This document shows, piece after piece, positions 24,144 to 32,344 of a stretch of DNA of 64,000 nucleotides (its first letter is position 1; every line of letters begins with the position of its first letter). Made by a program: the position numbers and the translations under genes. This DNA is from Sva-07 sp041685755 (GTDB lineage Bacteria > Actinomycetota > Acidimicrobiia > Acidimicrobiales > Ilumatobacteraceae): NCBI GenBank assembly GCA_041685755.1, contig JAWLFC010000001.1, forward strand, positions 69,416 through 133,415, read 5' to 3'. The notes under the pieces are model-generated. The model was not told the origin of the DNA and made no database searches. It was given only the letters and a program-made list of their open reading frames with translations.

Positions 24144-24629
24144 GTGGCCGACCTGCTCACGCACTGTTCCGAACTGCCCCGGCGCACGATCGAGGCCGGC
24201 GGGACGATCATCGAACAGGGCTCACCGGGCGGCACCGTGCTCGTCCTGGTGGAGGGCACGGTGGCGGTCGAGCGCGACGGAGCCGGTCTGGCCGTGATCG
24301 ACACGCCCGGCGCGCTGCTCGGTGAGATGTCGACCGTGCTCGATCGGCCCGCGTCGGCGTCGGTGCGTGCCGTCACCGACGTGGCGGTCCTCGAGGCGGC
24401 CGACGGCGCAGCGTTCCTGCACGAGCACCCCGAGGTACTGCTCGAGGTGGCACGCACCCTCGCGACCCGGCTCGACAACCTGACCGGACACCTCGTCGAC
24501 GTCAAGCGGCAGTACGGGGGCGACGGCGGCCACCTCGGCATGCTCGACGAGGTGCTCAGCACGCTGATGCACCATCAGGGACGCCAGGTGAGCCCGGGCT
24601 CGGCCCGGCTGCCCGAACCCGAGTACTGA
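24144..24629 (+). CDS. Second stand-alone cyclic-nucleotide-binding-domain protein
   Basis: A 161-residue protein with one cNMP-binding domain (residues about 10-115). Its cassette reads LLGEMSTVLDRPASASVRAV, with the conserved Gly-Glu and the R-x-A-S residues. The C-terminal helices (120-150) contain LATRLDNLTGHLVDVKRQY, and there is no helix-turn-helix. It parallels the protein at 18349 but differs strongly in sequence. I start it at GTG 24144, where homology to the domain begins. Its partner is unknown. It ends 10 bp before the convergent phosphatase gene. Confidence 0.8.
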   Translation: MADLLTHCSELPRRTIEAGGTIIEQGSPGGTVLVLVEGTVAVERDGAGLAVIDTPGALLGEMSTVLDRPASASVRAVTDVAVLEAADGAAFLHEHPEVLLEVARTLATRLDNLTGHLVDVKRQYGGDGGHLGMLDEVLSTLMHHQGRQVSPGSARLPEPEY

Positions 24630-24638
24630 CCGCGCTGG

Positions 24639-25379
24639 TCAGCCGGCGAAGGGCATGTCGACCCGATCGCGGTCGGGCAGGGCGACCCATTCGGCGTCGG
24701 CTCGCTCGAGCGATGGGTCGAGGTCGATCACCACGTGCGCCGGCATCGGGCCGGGCTGGTGGCCGGCGTTGACCATCCAGGTCGAGCCCCGCTGGTCGAC
24801 CCACGCCCCTCCGGCGGCCCACGGCGCCTGGTGGATGTGGCCGCACACGACGAGATCCGGGCTCCATCGATCGATCCATGCCGCCAGATCAGGATCGGGA
24901 TACGAACGTTCGCCGGCGTTGCACAGGGGCGAGTCAGACGGCGGTGAGTGGTACACCCACACCCAGCGGCGCGGGCGGTCGACGGCAGCAGCAGCGAGCT
25001 GTTCCTCGACGAGGCGCTTCGTCTCGGGTCCGTCCCACCAGGGGCACACCGTGAACCGGACATCGTCGATGTCGATCGAGTGTCCGTCGACCACGAGACG
25101 ATCCGAGGCCAACTCGCGCAGCCAGGTCGTCGTTTGCTCGCCCGTCTCGCCGGGTCCGTCGAGGTCGTGGTTACCGGACGACGCCAGGACGACGGTGCGT
25201 CCGGCGAGGCGCTGGAGATACTTCGACACGACGACGATCTGCACCTCCAGCGGCGCGGCCCCGACGACCTGCAGCAGATCGCCGGGGATCACCACCACGT
25301 CGACGTCGTCGGTCTGCTCGAGCAGCCAGTCGAGTTGCGGGAGGCGATAGTGGAGGTCCGCCGTGCAGAGCAGCCTCAC
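24639..25379 (-). CDS. Calcineurin-like metallophosphatase
   Basis: A 246-residue metallophosphoesterase with all five motifs: TADLHYR (D-x-H), VIPGDLLQ (GD), SSGNHDLDG (GNHD), VYHSPPSDS (H) and CGHIHQAP (GHxH). These bind the two metal ions. The substrate may be a phosphodiester or phosphomonoester. The GTG at 25379 overlaps the stop of the upstream amidohydrolase by four bases (GTGA), so the two are translationally coupled. That is the only hint of its pathway. Confidence 0.88.
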   Translation of the reverse strand: MRLLCTADLHYRLPQLDWLLEQTDDVDVVVIPGDLLQVVGAAPLEVQIVVVSKYLQRLAGRTVVLASSGNHDLDGPGETGEQTTTWLRELASDRLVVDGHSIDIDDVRFTVCPWWDGPETKRLVEEQLAAAAVDRPRRWVWVYHSPPSDSPLCNAGERSYPDPDLAAWIDRWSPDLVVCGHIHQAPWAAGGAWVDQRGSTWMVNAGHQPGPMPAHVVIDLDPSLERADAEWVALPDRDRVDMPFAG

Positions 25380-26545
25380 GCGACGGGTACGGCCCCGCGG
25401 TAGAGCGCCTCGAAGTTGGCGCGGTAGAAGTTGTCGAGCGTCGCCTCGTCGCTGGTGTCCATCGTCGCCTCGAACCGCTCGATCGGGTTCTTCGTCCCCT
25501 CCGGGTGGGGGTAGTCGGAGGAGAACATGAACAGCTCGGCGCCGGCCTGCTCGATCATCCAGCCGACGGGTTCGCCGGCGAACGGCGTGACGCGGAGGTG
25601 CTCGCGCACGTACTCGCTCGGGAGCTTGGTGAGCTGGCGCAGCGGCGGTTCGGTCTTGGCGAACTGCATCGCGCGGTCGAGGCGCCGGATCCACGACGGC
25701 ACCCAGAGCGCTCCCTCCTCGACCGACGCGCCGCGCAGGCCCGGGAACTGCTCGAACATGCCGTCGAGGACCATCGCCGCCCAGAACACCTCGGGGCGCT
25801 GGTGGATCGCCATGAAGTCCTTCGCGCGGACGTTCTCCCCACCACCCAGGAAGTCCGACACGGTGTGGCCGTTGTCGTGGAAGCCGGGTCGCACCGGGCG
25901 CCCTCCCCCGCCGATGTGGCTCACGACCGGCACGTTCTCGGCCTCGAGCAGCGCCCACAGCCGATGGTGGTCGGGATGCGTCGGCGAGACGACGCCGCGG
26001 GGCAGGTCGGTCGGCACCATCACGGCGCGGCAACCCTCCTCGATCGCCCGACGAGCGGTGGTGATCGTCCGTTCGGGATCGGCCCAGGGCACCGATGCCA
26101 CGGCCAACAGGCGTGGGTCGTCGGCGCAGAACGCGGCCATGGCCCGGTTGAGGGCGTCGGCGCCGCCGTAGGAGAGGTCGAGGTCGGCGCCGGCGAACTG
26201 GGTGGCGGCGAAGGTCGGGAAGACGAGCTGGGCGGCGAAGCCGAGCTGGTCGAGTACGAACGAGCGCTCGACCGAGTCGAACGCGCCGACCGCGCCCCAG
26301 CCCTTCGAGCGCAGCAGCTCGATCGGGTCGGGGTCGAGCGTCGCCACGCCTGCGGAGCTGCGCGCTGCCGCGTCAGCCACGGCCTTGTCGGCGAGTGCGC
26401 CGGCGCCGCCGAGGGCGAGTGGCCGCAGGTGCTCGGCGGTCGCCGCGTCGGCGAACTGTTCGAGCCAACCCGGCAGTTCCATGACGTGGCTGTCGGCGTC
26501 GTACACCAACCGGTCCCCGACGTAACGGTCCCCTGCGCTCGTCAT
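25376..26545 (-). CDS. Amidohydrolase 2-family metal-dependent hydrolase
   Basis: A 389-residue TIM-barrel hydrolase of the ACMSD/Amidohydro_2 type. Near the start is YDADSHVMELPGW, in place of the usual D-x-H-x-H metal motif. Central VVSHIGGGGRP supplies a histidine, and the late FSSDYPHPEG supplies the final Asp and is the family hallmark. Members decarboxylate or hydrolyse aromatic and cyclic acids; several in actinobacteria are of unknown substrate. I start it at ATG 26545, 6 nt after a TACGCT -10-like element. The metallophosphatase overlaps its stop. Confidence 0.85.
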   Translation of the reverse strand: MTSAGDRYVGDRLVYDADSHVMELPGWLEQFADAATAEHLRPLALGGAGALADKAVADAAARSSAGVATLDPDPIELLRSKGWGAVGAFDSVERSFVLDQLGFAAQLVFPTFAATQFAGADLDLSYGGADALNRAMAAFCADDPRLLAVASVPWADPERTITTARRAIEEGCRAVMVPTDLPRGVVSPTHPDHHRLWALLEAENVPVVSHIGGGGRPVRPGFHDNGHTVSDFLGGGENVRAKDFMAIHQRPEVFWAAMVLDGMFEQFPGLRGASVEEGALWVPSWIRRLDRAMQFAKTEPPLRQLTKLPSEYVREHLRVTPFAGEPVGWMIEQAGAELFMFSSDYPHPEGTKNPIERFEATMDTSDEATLDNFYRANFEALYRGAVPVA

Positions 26546-26551
26546 GGAGCG

Positions 26552-26557
26552 AGCGTA
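26552..26557 (-). promoter_or_regulatory. -10-like TACGCT before the amidohydrolase gene
   Basis: TACGCT on the minus strand, 6 nt before ATG 26545. The same hexamer and spacing recur before the lipoprotein start at 31606. Confidence 0.45.
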
Positions 26558-26598
26558 GCTGCGCTCGGATGCCAAGCTGAGCGTCGGAGGAACGAATC

Positions 26599-27699
26599 AT
26601 GGAGCACGACCGAGGACTGAGCGCCACCTACGACGAGTCGCGACGGCGATTCCTCGACACCGCCCGCGAGGTGGGTGCCGATGTCGAATCGCACACCCAT
26701 CCGTCGGTGGGAATGGCCGGCGAGGAACTCGCGCTCGACGTGGCCACGCTCGGCCCGGCCGACGCCGACGCGGTGTTGCTGGTCGTGTCGGGCACCCACG
26801 GCGTCGAGGGGTTCACGGGCTCGGCGCTGCAGCACCACTGGCTCGACCGTCACGCCACCGAGCGTCCCGACGACGTGCGGGTGGCGCTGCTGCACGCGTT
26901 CAACCCGCACGGCTTCGCCTGGGTGCGGAGGGTGAACGAGGACAACGTCGACCTCAACCGCAACTTCGTCGACTGGAGCCACCCGCCGCCCGCCAACGAG
27001 GACTACGGCGGCATCGCGCAGCTGCTCGTGCCCGAGTCATGGGACGACGACACCCAGCAGTCGACGACGATGGCGCTGCTGGCGTACGCGGAAGAACACG
27101 GCTTCGAGCGTCTCCAGGCCGTGGTGAGCGGCGGGCAGTACTCCCACCCCACCGGCGTGTTCTACGGCGGATCCGGACCGGTCTGGTCGCACCGCTGGCT
27201 CGTCGAGCACCTGCGCCCGATCGTGGGCGCTGCCAGGCGGGTCGGGATCGTCGACCTGCACACCGGGCTCGGCCCGTGGGGGCACGGCGAGCTGATCTCC
27301 CACGTGGCCCGCGATCGGCCCAACTACCAGCGGGGCTCCGACTGGTGGGGGGAGGTCCGGTCGATGGTCGACGGCGAGAGCGTGTCGGCCGAACTGAGCG
27401 GCGACTGGTTGGCCGCTGCGGACGAACTGCTCGCGGATGTCGAGGTCACGAGCGCCGCACTCGAGTTCGGGACGGTCGACACCGTGTCGGTCCTGCAGGC
27501 ACTGCGCGCCGACGCCGTGCTGTATGCGTCGGGCGATCCGCTCGACTCGGGTGCCGATGCCGTGCGCGCCCAGGTGCGAGCTGCGTTCGCCGACGACGAC
27601 CCGGCGTGGTTCGACGCAGTCGCCGCGCGCTTCGACGACGTGATCGGTTCCGCACTTCGTCATCTCTCCGGGGTTCCCTCCGGCGCCGATACCCCATAG
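26599..27699 (+). CDS. DUF2817 family, zinc-carboxypeptidase-like protein
   Basis: A 366-residue protein resembling the DUF2817/M14-like group. VVSGTHGVEGFTGSALQ (residues about 55-71) carries the H-x2-E zinc pair. NVDLNRNFVDW carries the Asn-Arg substrate-binding residues. VDLHTGLGPWGHGE supplies the third His ligand, as in M14 carboxypeptidases and succinylglutamate desuccinylase. A peptidase or deacylase role is likely; the substrate is unknown. GGAGGA at 26586-26591 lies 7 nt before the ATG and decides the start. The next gene begins about 10 bp after its stop. Confidence 0.85.
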   Translation: MEHDRGLSATYDESRRRFLDTAREVGADVESHTHPSVGMAGEELALDVATLGPADADAVLLVVSGTHGVEGFTGSALQHHWLDRHATERPDDVRVALLHAFNPHGFAWVRRVNEDNVDLNRNFVDWSHPPPANEDYGGIAQLLVPESWDDDTQQSTTMALLAYAEEHGFERLQAVVSGGQYSHPTGVFYGGSGPVWSHRWLVEHLRPIVGAARRVGIVDLHTGLGPWGHGELISHVARDRPNYQRGSDWWGEVRSMVDGESVSAELSGDWLAAADELLADVEVTSAALEFGTVDTVSVLQALRADAVLYASGDPLDSGADAVRAQVRAAFADDDPAWFDAVAARFDDVIGSALRHLSGVPSGADTP

Positions 27700-27702
27700 G
27701 GT
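27697..27702 (+). promoter_or_regulatory. -10-like TAGGGT, decides the GTG 27710 start
   Basis: TAGGGT overlaps the stop of the DUF2817 gene and lies 7 nt before GTG 27710. This favours 27710 over the in-frame GTG at 27701, which falls inside the hexamer. Confidence 0.4.
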
Positions 27703-27709
27703 GTCAGGC

Positions 27710-28201
27710 GTGCTGGAACTCGATGTCGCTGCACCCCGAGCGGGCGCCCTCGCGGCCCTTCGTCGCTGGCAGCCACGACAGTTCGCCGTCGCCGCTGCGG
27801 GCGCCGTCGCCGTCGCCCTGCTCATCGGGGTGCCGACCGACGTGATCCCCAACCCGGTGTTCGGTCGCCCCGTCCCGGTCACGTGGTGGTCGTATCCGAC
27901 GCTGATCGTCACCGCCGTCCTCGCCGGCCTGCTGATCGGCACCTATGTGCGCCGGGGCGACGCTGCCCCGCTCGACGAACTCGATCGGCCGACCCGCAAC
28001 GGCGGGATCGCCGGCCTGTTGTCGTTCTTCGCCGTCGGCTGTCCGGTGTGCAACAAGCTCGTGATCGTCGCGCTCGGCACCACGGGAGCGCGCCAGTGGT
28101 TCGAACCGGTCCAGCCGCTGCTCGCCGTCGCCTCCATCGTGCTGCTCGCGTGGGCGCTGCGCAGTCGTCTGCGCTCGGCCGACGCCTGCCGGGTCGCCTG
28201 A
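27710..28201 (+). CDS. Four-helix membrane protein with an intramembrane CPVC motif
   Basis: A 163-residue integral membrane protein with four predicted helices (residues about 22-43, 60-78, 95-125, 135-153). The third contains FFAVGCPVCNKLVIVALGTT, a thioredoxin-like C-x2-C pair next to Asn-Lys in an otherwise hydrophobic helix. I have seen similar CPxCN motifs in unassigned actinobacterial membrane proteins and recognise no named family. A thiol-redox or metal-handling role is possible but unproven. Confidence 0.65.
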   Translation: MLELDVAAPRAGALAALRRWQPRQFAVAAAGAVAVALLIGVPTDVIPNPVFGRPVPVTWWSYPTLIVTAVLAGLLIGTYVRRGDAAPLDELDRPTRNGGIAGLLSFFAVGCPVCNKLVIVALGTTGARQWFEPVQPLLAVASIVLLAWALRSRLRSADACRVA

Positions 28202-28276
28202 CGTCGGCGTCGCCGGCAGTCGGCCGCGCCGCTCCGGGTCGCTGCCGGAAGGGTCCGGCCTGGCACGCTACCGACG

Positions 28277-29536
28277 ATGGCCATCGAGACCGAGCCGACG
28301 CCGTCGGAGCACCCGGCCGATCCGGTTCGCCCGCCGAATCCCCTGCGGACGGGGTCGTTCCGCTACCTGTGGCTGACCAACGTCACGTTCTTCCTCGTGG
28401 CCAACGCCCAGCGATTCGTCTTCGGATGGCTGGTGCTCGACGGACTGCAGCGCGGCGAGGGCCAGCAGGGCCTCGTCGTGTTCACCCTCGGGCTGCCCGC
28501 AGCGTTGCTCGTGTTGCAGGCCGGCGCGTGGGCCGACCGCTGGGACCGTCGTCGGATGCTGATCGCCACGCAGGCCGCCGGTGCCGCAGTCATGGCGGCC
28601 ACGGCGCTCCTCGTCGGGGCCGACCGGATCGGCCTCGGCTGGGTGATCGCGCTCACGTTGCTCGCCGGATCGGCTGCGGCGATCGGCTCGCCGGTGCGGG
28701 CGTCGCTGATCCCGGCCCTCGTGCCGAGAGAGCAGCTGTTCGGCGCCATCGCCCTCAACGCCATCGCCATGACGCTGTCGCTGATCCTCGGTCCGGTGCT
28801 CGCCAAGCTGGTCGGCGACCGATTCGGGTTCGAGGGCGCCTTCTGGTTCCAGGCTGCACTGCTCGCACTCGGCGTGCTGTTCCTGCTGCGACTGCGGGTG
28901 CCGCCGCACGACGAGGTCGTCGAGCGGCGCTCGGTGTGGACCGAGACGAAGACGGCGTTGCGCCACGTCCTCGACGACACGCATCTGCGCACGCTGTTCG
29001 GTCTGCTGCTGACGGCCAGTTTCACGATCAACCCGGCGGTGATGGTCACGATCCAGGCCCACGTCAAGGAGGACCTCGGGCGCACCGCCGGCGACGCCGC
29101 CATCCCGTTCGCCCTGATGGGACTCGGCATGGCGATCACGTCGTTCGTCGTGATGCGCAAGGGCGACATGAGGAACAAGGGGGCGGTGTTCCAGCGGGCG
29201 ATGATGTGTGGCAGCGTCATCACGCTGCTCTCGGGGCTGTCGAACAGCTTCGCCGTCGTGGTCGCGCTGGCGTTCACGATGGGGCTCGCCGGAGGGTTCT
29301 TCATCAACATGAACCAGGGTCTCATCCAGGCCAACACGCCCCAGGCCGTGATGGGCCGGGTGATGGGGTTGTACACGCTGGTGACACTCGGCCTGATGCC
29401 GTTCGGGGCACTGGCGCTCGGGGTGCTCGGCGCCGCCATCGGCCCGGGGGCGGCGATGAGCGTTGCCGCGGTGGTCGCGCTGACGGTCGTGTCGGTGACC
29501 TACGTGCGCAACGCCGAGCTGCGCCGGCTCTCCTGA
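28277..29536 (+). CDS. Major facilitator superfamily transporter (MFS_3/DHA3 type)
   Basis: A 419-residue MFS protein with twelve predicted transmembrane helices. The loop after helix 2 reads GAWADRWDRRRMLI, a form of the G-x3-D-R-x-G/R-R-R motif A. The overall pattern (FRYLWLTNVTFFLVANAQRF at the first helix) matches the enterobactin-exporter/macrolide-efflux DHA3 branch, so export of a small hydrophobic compound is likely. The N-terminal 25 residues are Pro/Glu-rich and cytoplasmic. The substrate is unknown and no regulator is adjacent. Confidence 0.85.
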   Translation: MAIETEPTPSEHPADPVRPPNPLRTGSFRYLWLTNVTFFLVANAQRFVFGWLVLDGLQRGEGQQGLVVFTLGLPAALLVLQAGAWADRWDRRRMLIATQAAGAAVMAATALLVGADRIGLGWVIALTLLAGSAAAIGSPVRASLIPALVPREQLFGAIALNAIAMTLSLILGPVLAKLVGDRFGFEGAFWFQAALLALGVLFLLRLRVPPHDEVVERRSVWTETKTALRHVLDDTHLRTLFGLLLTASFTINPAVMVTIQAHVKEDLGRTAGDAAIPFALMGLGMAITSFVVMRKGDMRNKGAVFQRAMMCGSVITLLSGLSNSFAVVVALAFTMGLAGGFFINMNQGLIQANTPQAVMGRVMGLYTLVTLGLMPFGALALGVLGAAIGPGAAMSVAAVVALTVVSVTYVRNAELRRLS

Positions 29537-29571
29537 TGGCGGACCGTTCGCCGGGCTGACATGATCGCGAG

Positions 29572-30456
29572 ATGACCTCGCGGACCGCCGTTCGCCGTCG
29601 CGGCGCGTTCCTCGTGGCTCTCGCACTCTCCGCCGGCGCCTGCGGCACGGCGGCCGAGACGCAGGAACCCGCCCCGACGGTCGCCGACTCCGACGACTGC
29701 ACCCAGGACGCGCTGAGCGGTGACGACCCGGAGTTCGTGTTCACCTCGGCGTACCGGGTCGTCGACGGCCGGCTCGGCGAGCGCTGCCTCGGCGAGGACG
29801 ACCCGACGATCGTCGAGGCCTGGGAGGCGCTCGCGGCGATCGCGCCGGCGGCGCAGCTGTCCGACCTCGCGCTGTTCGCCGGGTTTCGACCCGAGGGCGA
29901 CGTCGCCGCCGAGACGCTGGCCTTCGTCAACGCGCTCGACGCCGACGGCGCCCAGTTCCAGATGTCGGTGAACACCGTCGAAGCCGACGTCGATCCCGAC
30001 GAGTTGCTGCTGACGCTGGCCCACGAGTTCACGCACGTGTTCGCCAGCACGTCGACGCAACTCGACCGGACCGACGAGGCGATCGACGCCTGCACGACGT
30101 ACTTCAACGGGGAGGGCTGCTATCTCCCCGACTCGCTGATGCTGGCCTGGATCGACGCGTTCTGGGACGACGAGCTGCTCGCCTCGGTCGACCCGTTCGA
30201 GGACTCCCCCGACGACGCCGACGCCCGCTGTGCGATCGAGGACGGGTTCTTCGGCCCGTACGCAGCGACCAACCCGGAGGAGGACTTCGCCGAGGCCTTC
30301 AGCGCGTTCGTGTTCCGTCTCGACGCCGACACCGACGGCCAGGCCGACCGTCTCGACTGGATCGTCGACCAGCCCGGCCTCGTCGAGTTCCGCGATCGCG
30401 CCGACTCCGCCGGATTGACGCCGCTGGCCAACAACTTCGAGATCTGCGGACCGTGA
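29572..30456 (+). CDS. Putative lipoprotein metallopeptidase (HEFTH)
   Basis: A 294-residue exported lipoprotein. The signal peptide ends in the lipobox LSAGACG, with Cys24 as the likely acylated residue. LTLAHEFTHVFAST (residues about 146-159) has the HExxH zinc motif. NPEEDFAEAFSAFV about 90 residues later provides the expected third ligand (Glu) of a gluzincin. Six further cysteines could form disulfides. The protein is strongly acidic. I do not recognise a named family; a secreted zinc peptidase is the best guess. Confidence 0.7.
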   Translation: MTSRTAVRRRGAFLVALALSAGACGTAAETQEPAPTVADSDDCTQDALSGDDPEFVFTSAYRVVDGRLGERCLGEDDPTIVEAWEALAAIAPAAQLSDLALFAGFRPEGDVAAETLAFVNALDADGAQFQMSVNTVEADVDPDELLLTLAHEFTHVFASTSTQLDRTDEAIDACTTYFNGEGCYLPDSLMLAWIDAFWDDELLASVDPFEDSPDDADARCAIEDGFFGPYAATNPEEDFAEAFSAFVFRLDADTDGQADRLDWIVDQPGLVEFRDRADSAGLTPLANNFEICGP

Positions 30457-30481
30457 CCCGGAAGTCGCTGGCCCGGCGACG

Positions 30482-31606
30482 TCACCCGCCGAGCCGGTGG
30501 ATGGGCGGCGTCACCCCTTCGCCGATGGTGATCAGGCCGTCGGCAACGAACGCGACGGCTTCGCCCTGGTCCTCCGGGGCGGTCTGCACCCGGCATGGCT
30601 CGCCGCCGAACACCTCGGCGACGGAGTGCCCGGGAGGGCGCGGCCACACCCACACGGCTTCGTAGGTGCGCAGCGCGACGAGTGTTCCGTCGGCGGAGAC
30701 GTCGCCGCCGGTGGCCACGCCGCCGAATCCGAGGAACGTGGCCGGGTGGGGCGTCGGGTCGTCGACGCGTTCCTCGAGGAGTTCGGTGTCGACGATGCCG
30801 ACGGAAGCCAGCTCGACCGGTGCGCCGTTCGGGGCGTCGAGCGGCGCCTCGAACACCAGCGACAGGGCGGTGGCACCGAGCGGATTCGGCCGACCGTCGG
30901 GGCCGGACGCCTGCTCCTTGGTGACGATGACGACGCGTCCGTTGGCCTCGTCGACGAACAGTGCCTCGGCGTTGTGGGGACGGTCGGGGTAGACGAACTC
31001 GAATCTCTCGACGGTCGGGATCGGGCCGGGCGCCGCCGGGTCGGGCTCCGGGAAACGGAACACGGCGATCGAGGACCGCACCTCGCGGTTGTCGCCGATG
31101 TCGCCGAGATACAGCTCGTCACCGGTGACGCCACCGGCGATCGCCATGTCCTCGACGTCGAGTGCGTCCTGCCGGAGCTGGTGGAAGCCCAGGTCTGCAC
31201 CGTCGGGTCCGATGGCGTACACGCCGGGCCGCTCTCCCCCGTCGTTGTGGGCCCACAGCACTCCGGGATGGACTCGACTGGCGGCGAGTCCGGACGTCTC
31301 GTCGAGCGACCTGGCCGTGACCTGTCCGATGACCTCGACACCGGTGCGCGAGCACAACAGCTCGGCGCGCTGCTCGGCCGACACGGTGGACGTCACGGTG
31401 GTCGCTGTGGAGGTCGGCGCCGTCGAGTCAGACGTCGGGACCGGGGTGGTGGTGGCGACGGTGGTGGCGGCGGTCGCGGTGGTGGTCCCGCCGGCAGGCG
31501 CGGTCGGTGCCGGGGCGCTCAGGTCGGGATCGTCCGCCGATCTGCCGGCACTCGTACAGGCCGATGCCAGGGCCAACGACGCAACGGTCGCCCACCGGAT
31601 CCACAT
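30482..31606 (-). CDS. Secreted lipoprotein, possible beta-propeller
   Basis: A 374-residue lipoprotein. Its signal peptide ends in ASACTSAG, followed by a Thr/Ala/Pro-rich linker to residue about 85. The mature part has repeated strand-like segments (GVYAIGPDG, DELYLGDIGDN, SIAVFRFPEP, ALFVDEANGRVVIVTK, GTLVALRTYEAVWVW) that suggest an extracytoplasmic beta-propeller of the kind found in proteins with esterase-like or PQQ-like repeats. No catalytic motif is clear. The ATG 31606 start lies 6 nt after a TACGCT -10-like element; longer open reading frame upstream is not coding. Confidence 0.7.
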   Translation of the reverse strand: MWIRWATVASLALASACTSAGRSADDPDLSAPAPTAPAGGTTTATAATTVATTTPVPTSDSTAPTSTATTVTSTVSAEQRAELLCSRTGVEVIGQVTARSLDETSGLAASRVHPGVLWAHNDGGERPGVYAIGPDGADLGFHQLRQDALDVEDMAIAGGVTGDELYLGDIGDNREVRSSIAVFRFPEPDPAAPGPIPTVERFEFVYPDRPHNAEALFVDEANGRVVIVTKEQASGPDGRPNPLGATALSLVFEAPLDAPNGAPVELASVGIVDTELLEERVDDPTPHPATFLGFGGVATGGDVSADGTLVALRTYEAVWVWPRPPGHSVAEVFGGEPCRVQTAPEDQGEAVAFVADGLITIGEGVTPPIHRLGG

Positions 31607-31612
31607 GATGCG

Positions 31613-31618
31613 AGCGTA
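31613..31618 (-). promoter_or_regulatory. -10-like TACGCT before the lipoprotein gene
   Basis: TACGCT on the minus strand, 6 nt before ATG 31606. With the element at 31648-31653 it forms a divergent leaderless pair within 54 bp. Confidence 0.45.
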
Positions 31619-31647
31619 CGAGTCGTCGGGCCCGGCGCTGCGGCCCG

Positions 31648-31653
31648 TACCAT
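31648..31653 (+). promoter_or_regulatory. -10-like TACCAT before the histidine phosphatase gene
   Basis: TACCAT lies 7 nt before GTG 31661, where the phosphatase domain begins, and decides that start. Confidence 0.45.
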
Positions 31654-31660
31654 CCCGGCG

Positions 31661-32332
31661 GTGTCCGATCCCGCGCCCACCACGCTCGTCCTCGTCCGGC
31701 ACGGCGAGTCGAACGTCACCGTCAAACGGGTGATCGGCGGTCACCGCACGTGCAACGGGCTGTCCGAGCTCGGACGTCGCCAGGCCGAGCGGCTCGGCGA
31801 ACGGCTCGCTGCGACCGGCGAGCTGACGCCGGCGGTGCTGATCTCCAGCAACTTCCAGCGGGCGATCGAGACCGCCGAGATCATCGCGCCGGCCATCGGT
31901 GATGCACCGATCGAGATCGATCCGGGGTTCGGCGAGCACGATCCCGGCCCCGACATCGACGGCATGACGTTCGCCGCCTTCGTCGAGCGCTTCGGCCAAC
32001 CGGACTGGCACGGCGACCCCCACTTCGAGGTCTTCCCCGGCGGGGAGACGACGGCGCAGTTCCACCTCCGCGTCGGCGAGGCGTTGTCGCGAGCCATTCG
32101 GGCCCACGCCGGCGGAACGGTGGTCGTGTCGTGCCACGGAGGCGTCGTCGACGCCACGTTCCGACACCTGCTGCGGACCGCGCCCACCGGCAACTTCGAG
32201 CTGCAGACGCTGAACACCTCCATCACCGAGTTCCGTCGCCCGGCGCCGGGAACCTGGCGACTCGTCCGCTACAACGATGCCGCCCATCTGCACGGCCTGC
32301 CCGGCGAGACCCCGCGCCCGGTCTCGCCGTAG
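31661..32332 (+). CDS. Histidine phosphatase superfamily (phosphoglycerate-mutase-like) protein
   Basis: A 223-residue histidine phosphatase. LVLVRHGESNVT (residues about 8-19) holds the catalytic His and the first Arg. SSNFQRAIETAEIIAP has the second Arg, and VVVSCHGGVVDATF the second catalytic His. It removes phosphate from small molecules or proteins; the substrate cannot be assigned. The GTG start at 31661 follows a -10-like TACCAT. The long open frame upstream of it is antisense to the lipoprotein gene and is not part of this protein. Confidence 0.88.
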   Translation: MSDPAPTTLVLVRHGESNVTVKRVIGGHRTCNGLSELGRRQAERLGERLAATGELTPAVLISSNFQRAIETAEIIAPAIGDAPIEIDPGFGEHDPGPDIDGMTFAAFVERFGQPDWHGDPHFEVFPGGETTAQFHLRVGEALSRAIRAHAGGTVVVSCHGGVVDATFRHLLRTAPTGNFELQTLNTSITEFRRPAPGTWRLVRYNDAAHLHGLPGETPRPVSP

Positions 32333-32344
32333 CCCGTCAGTCGC

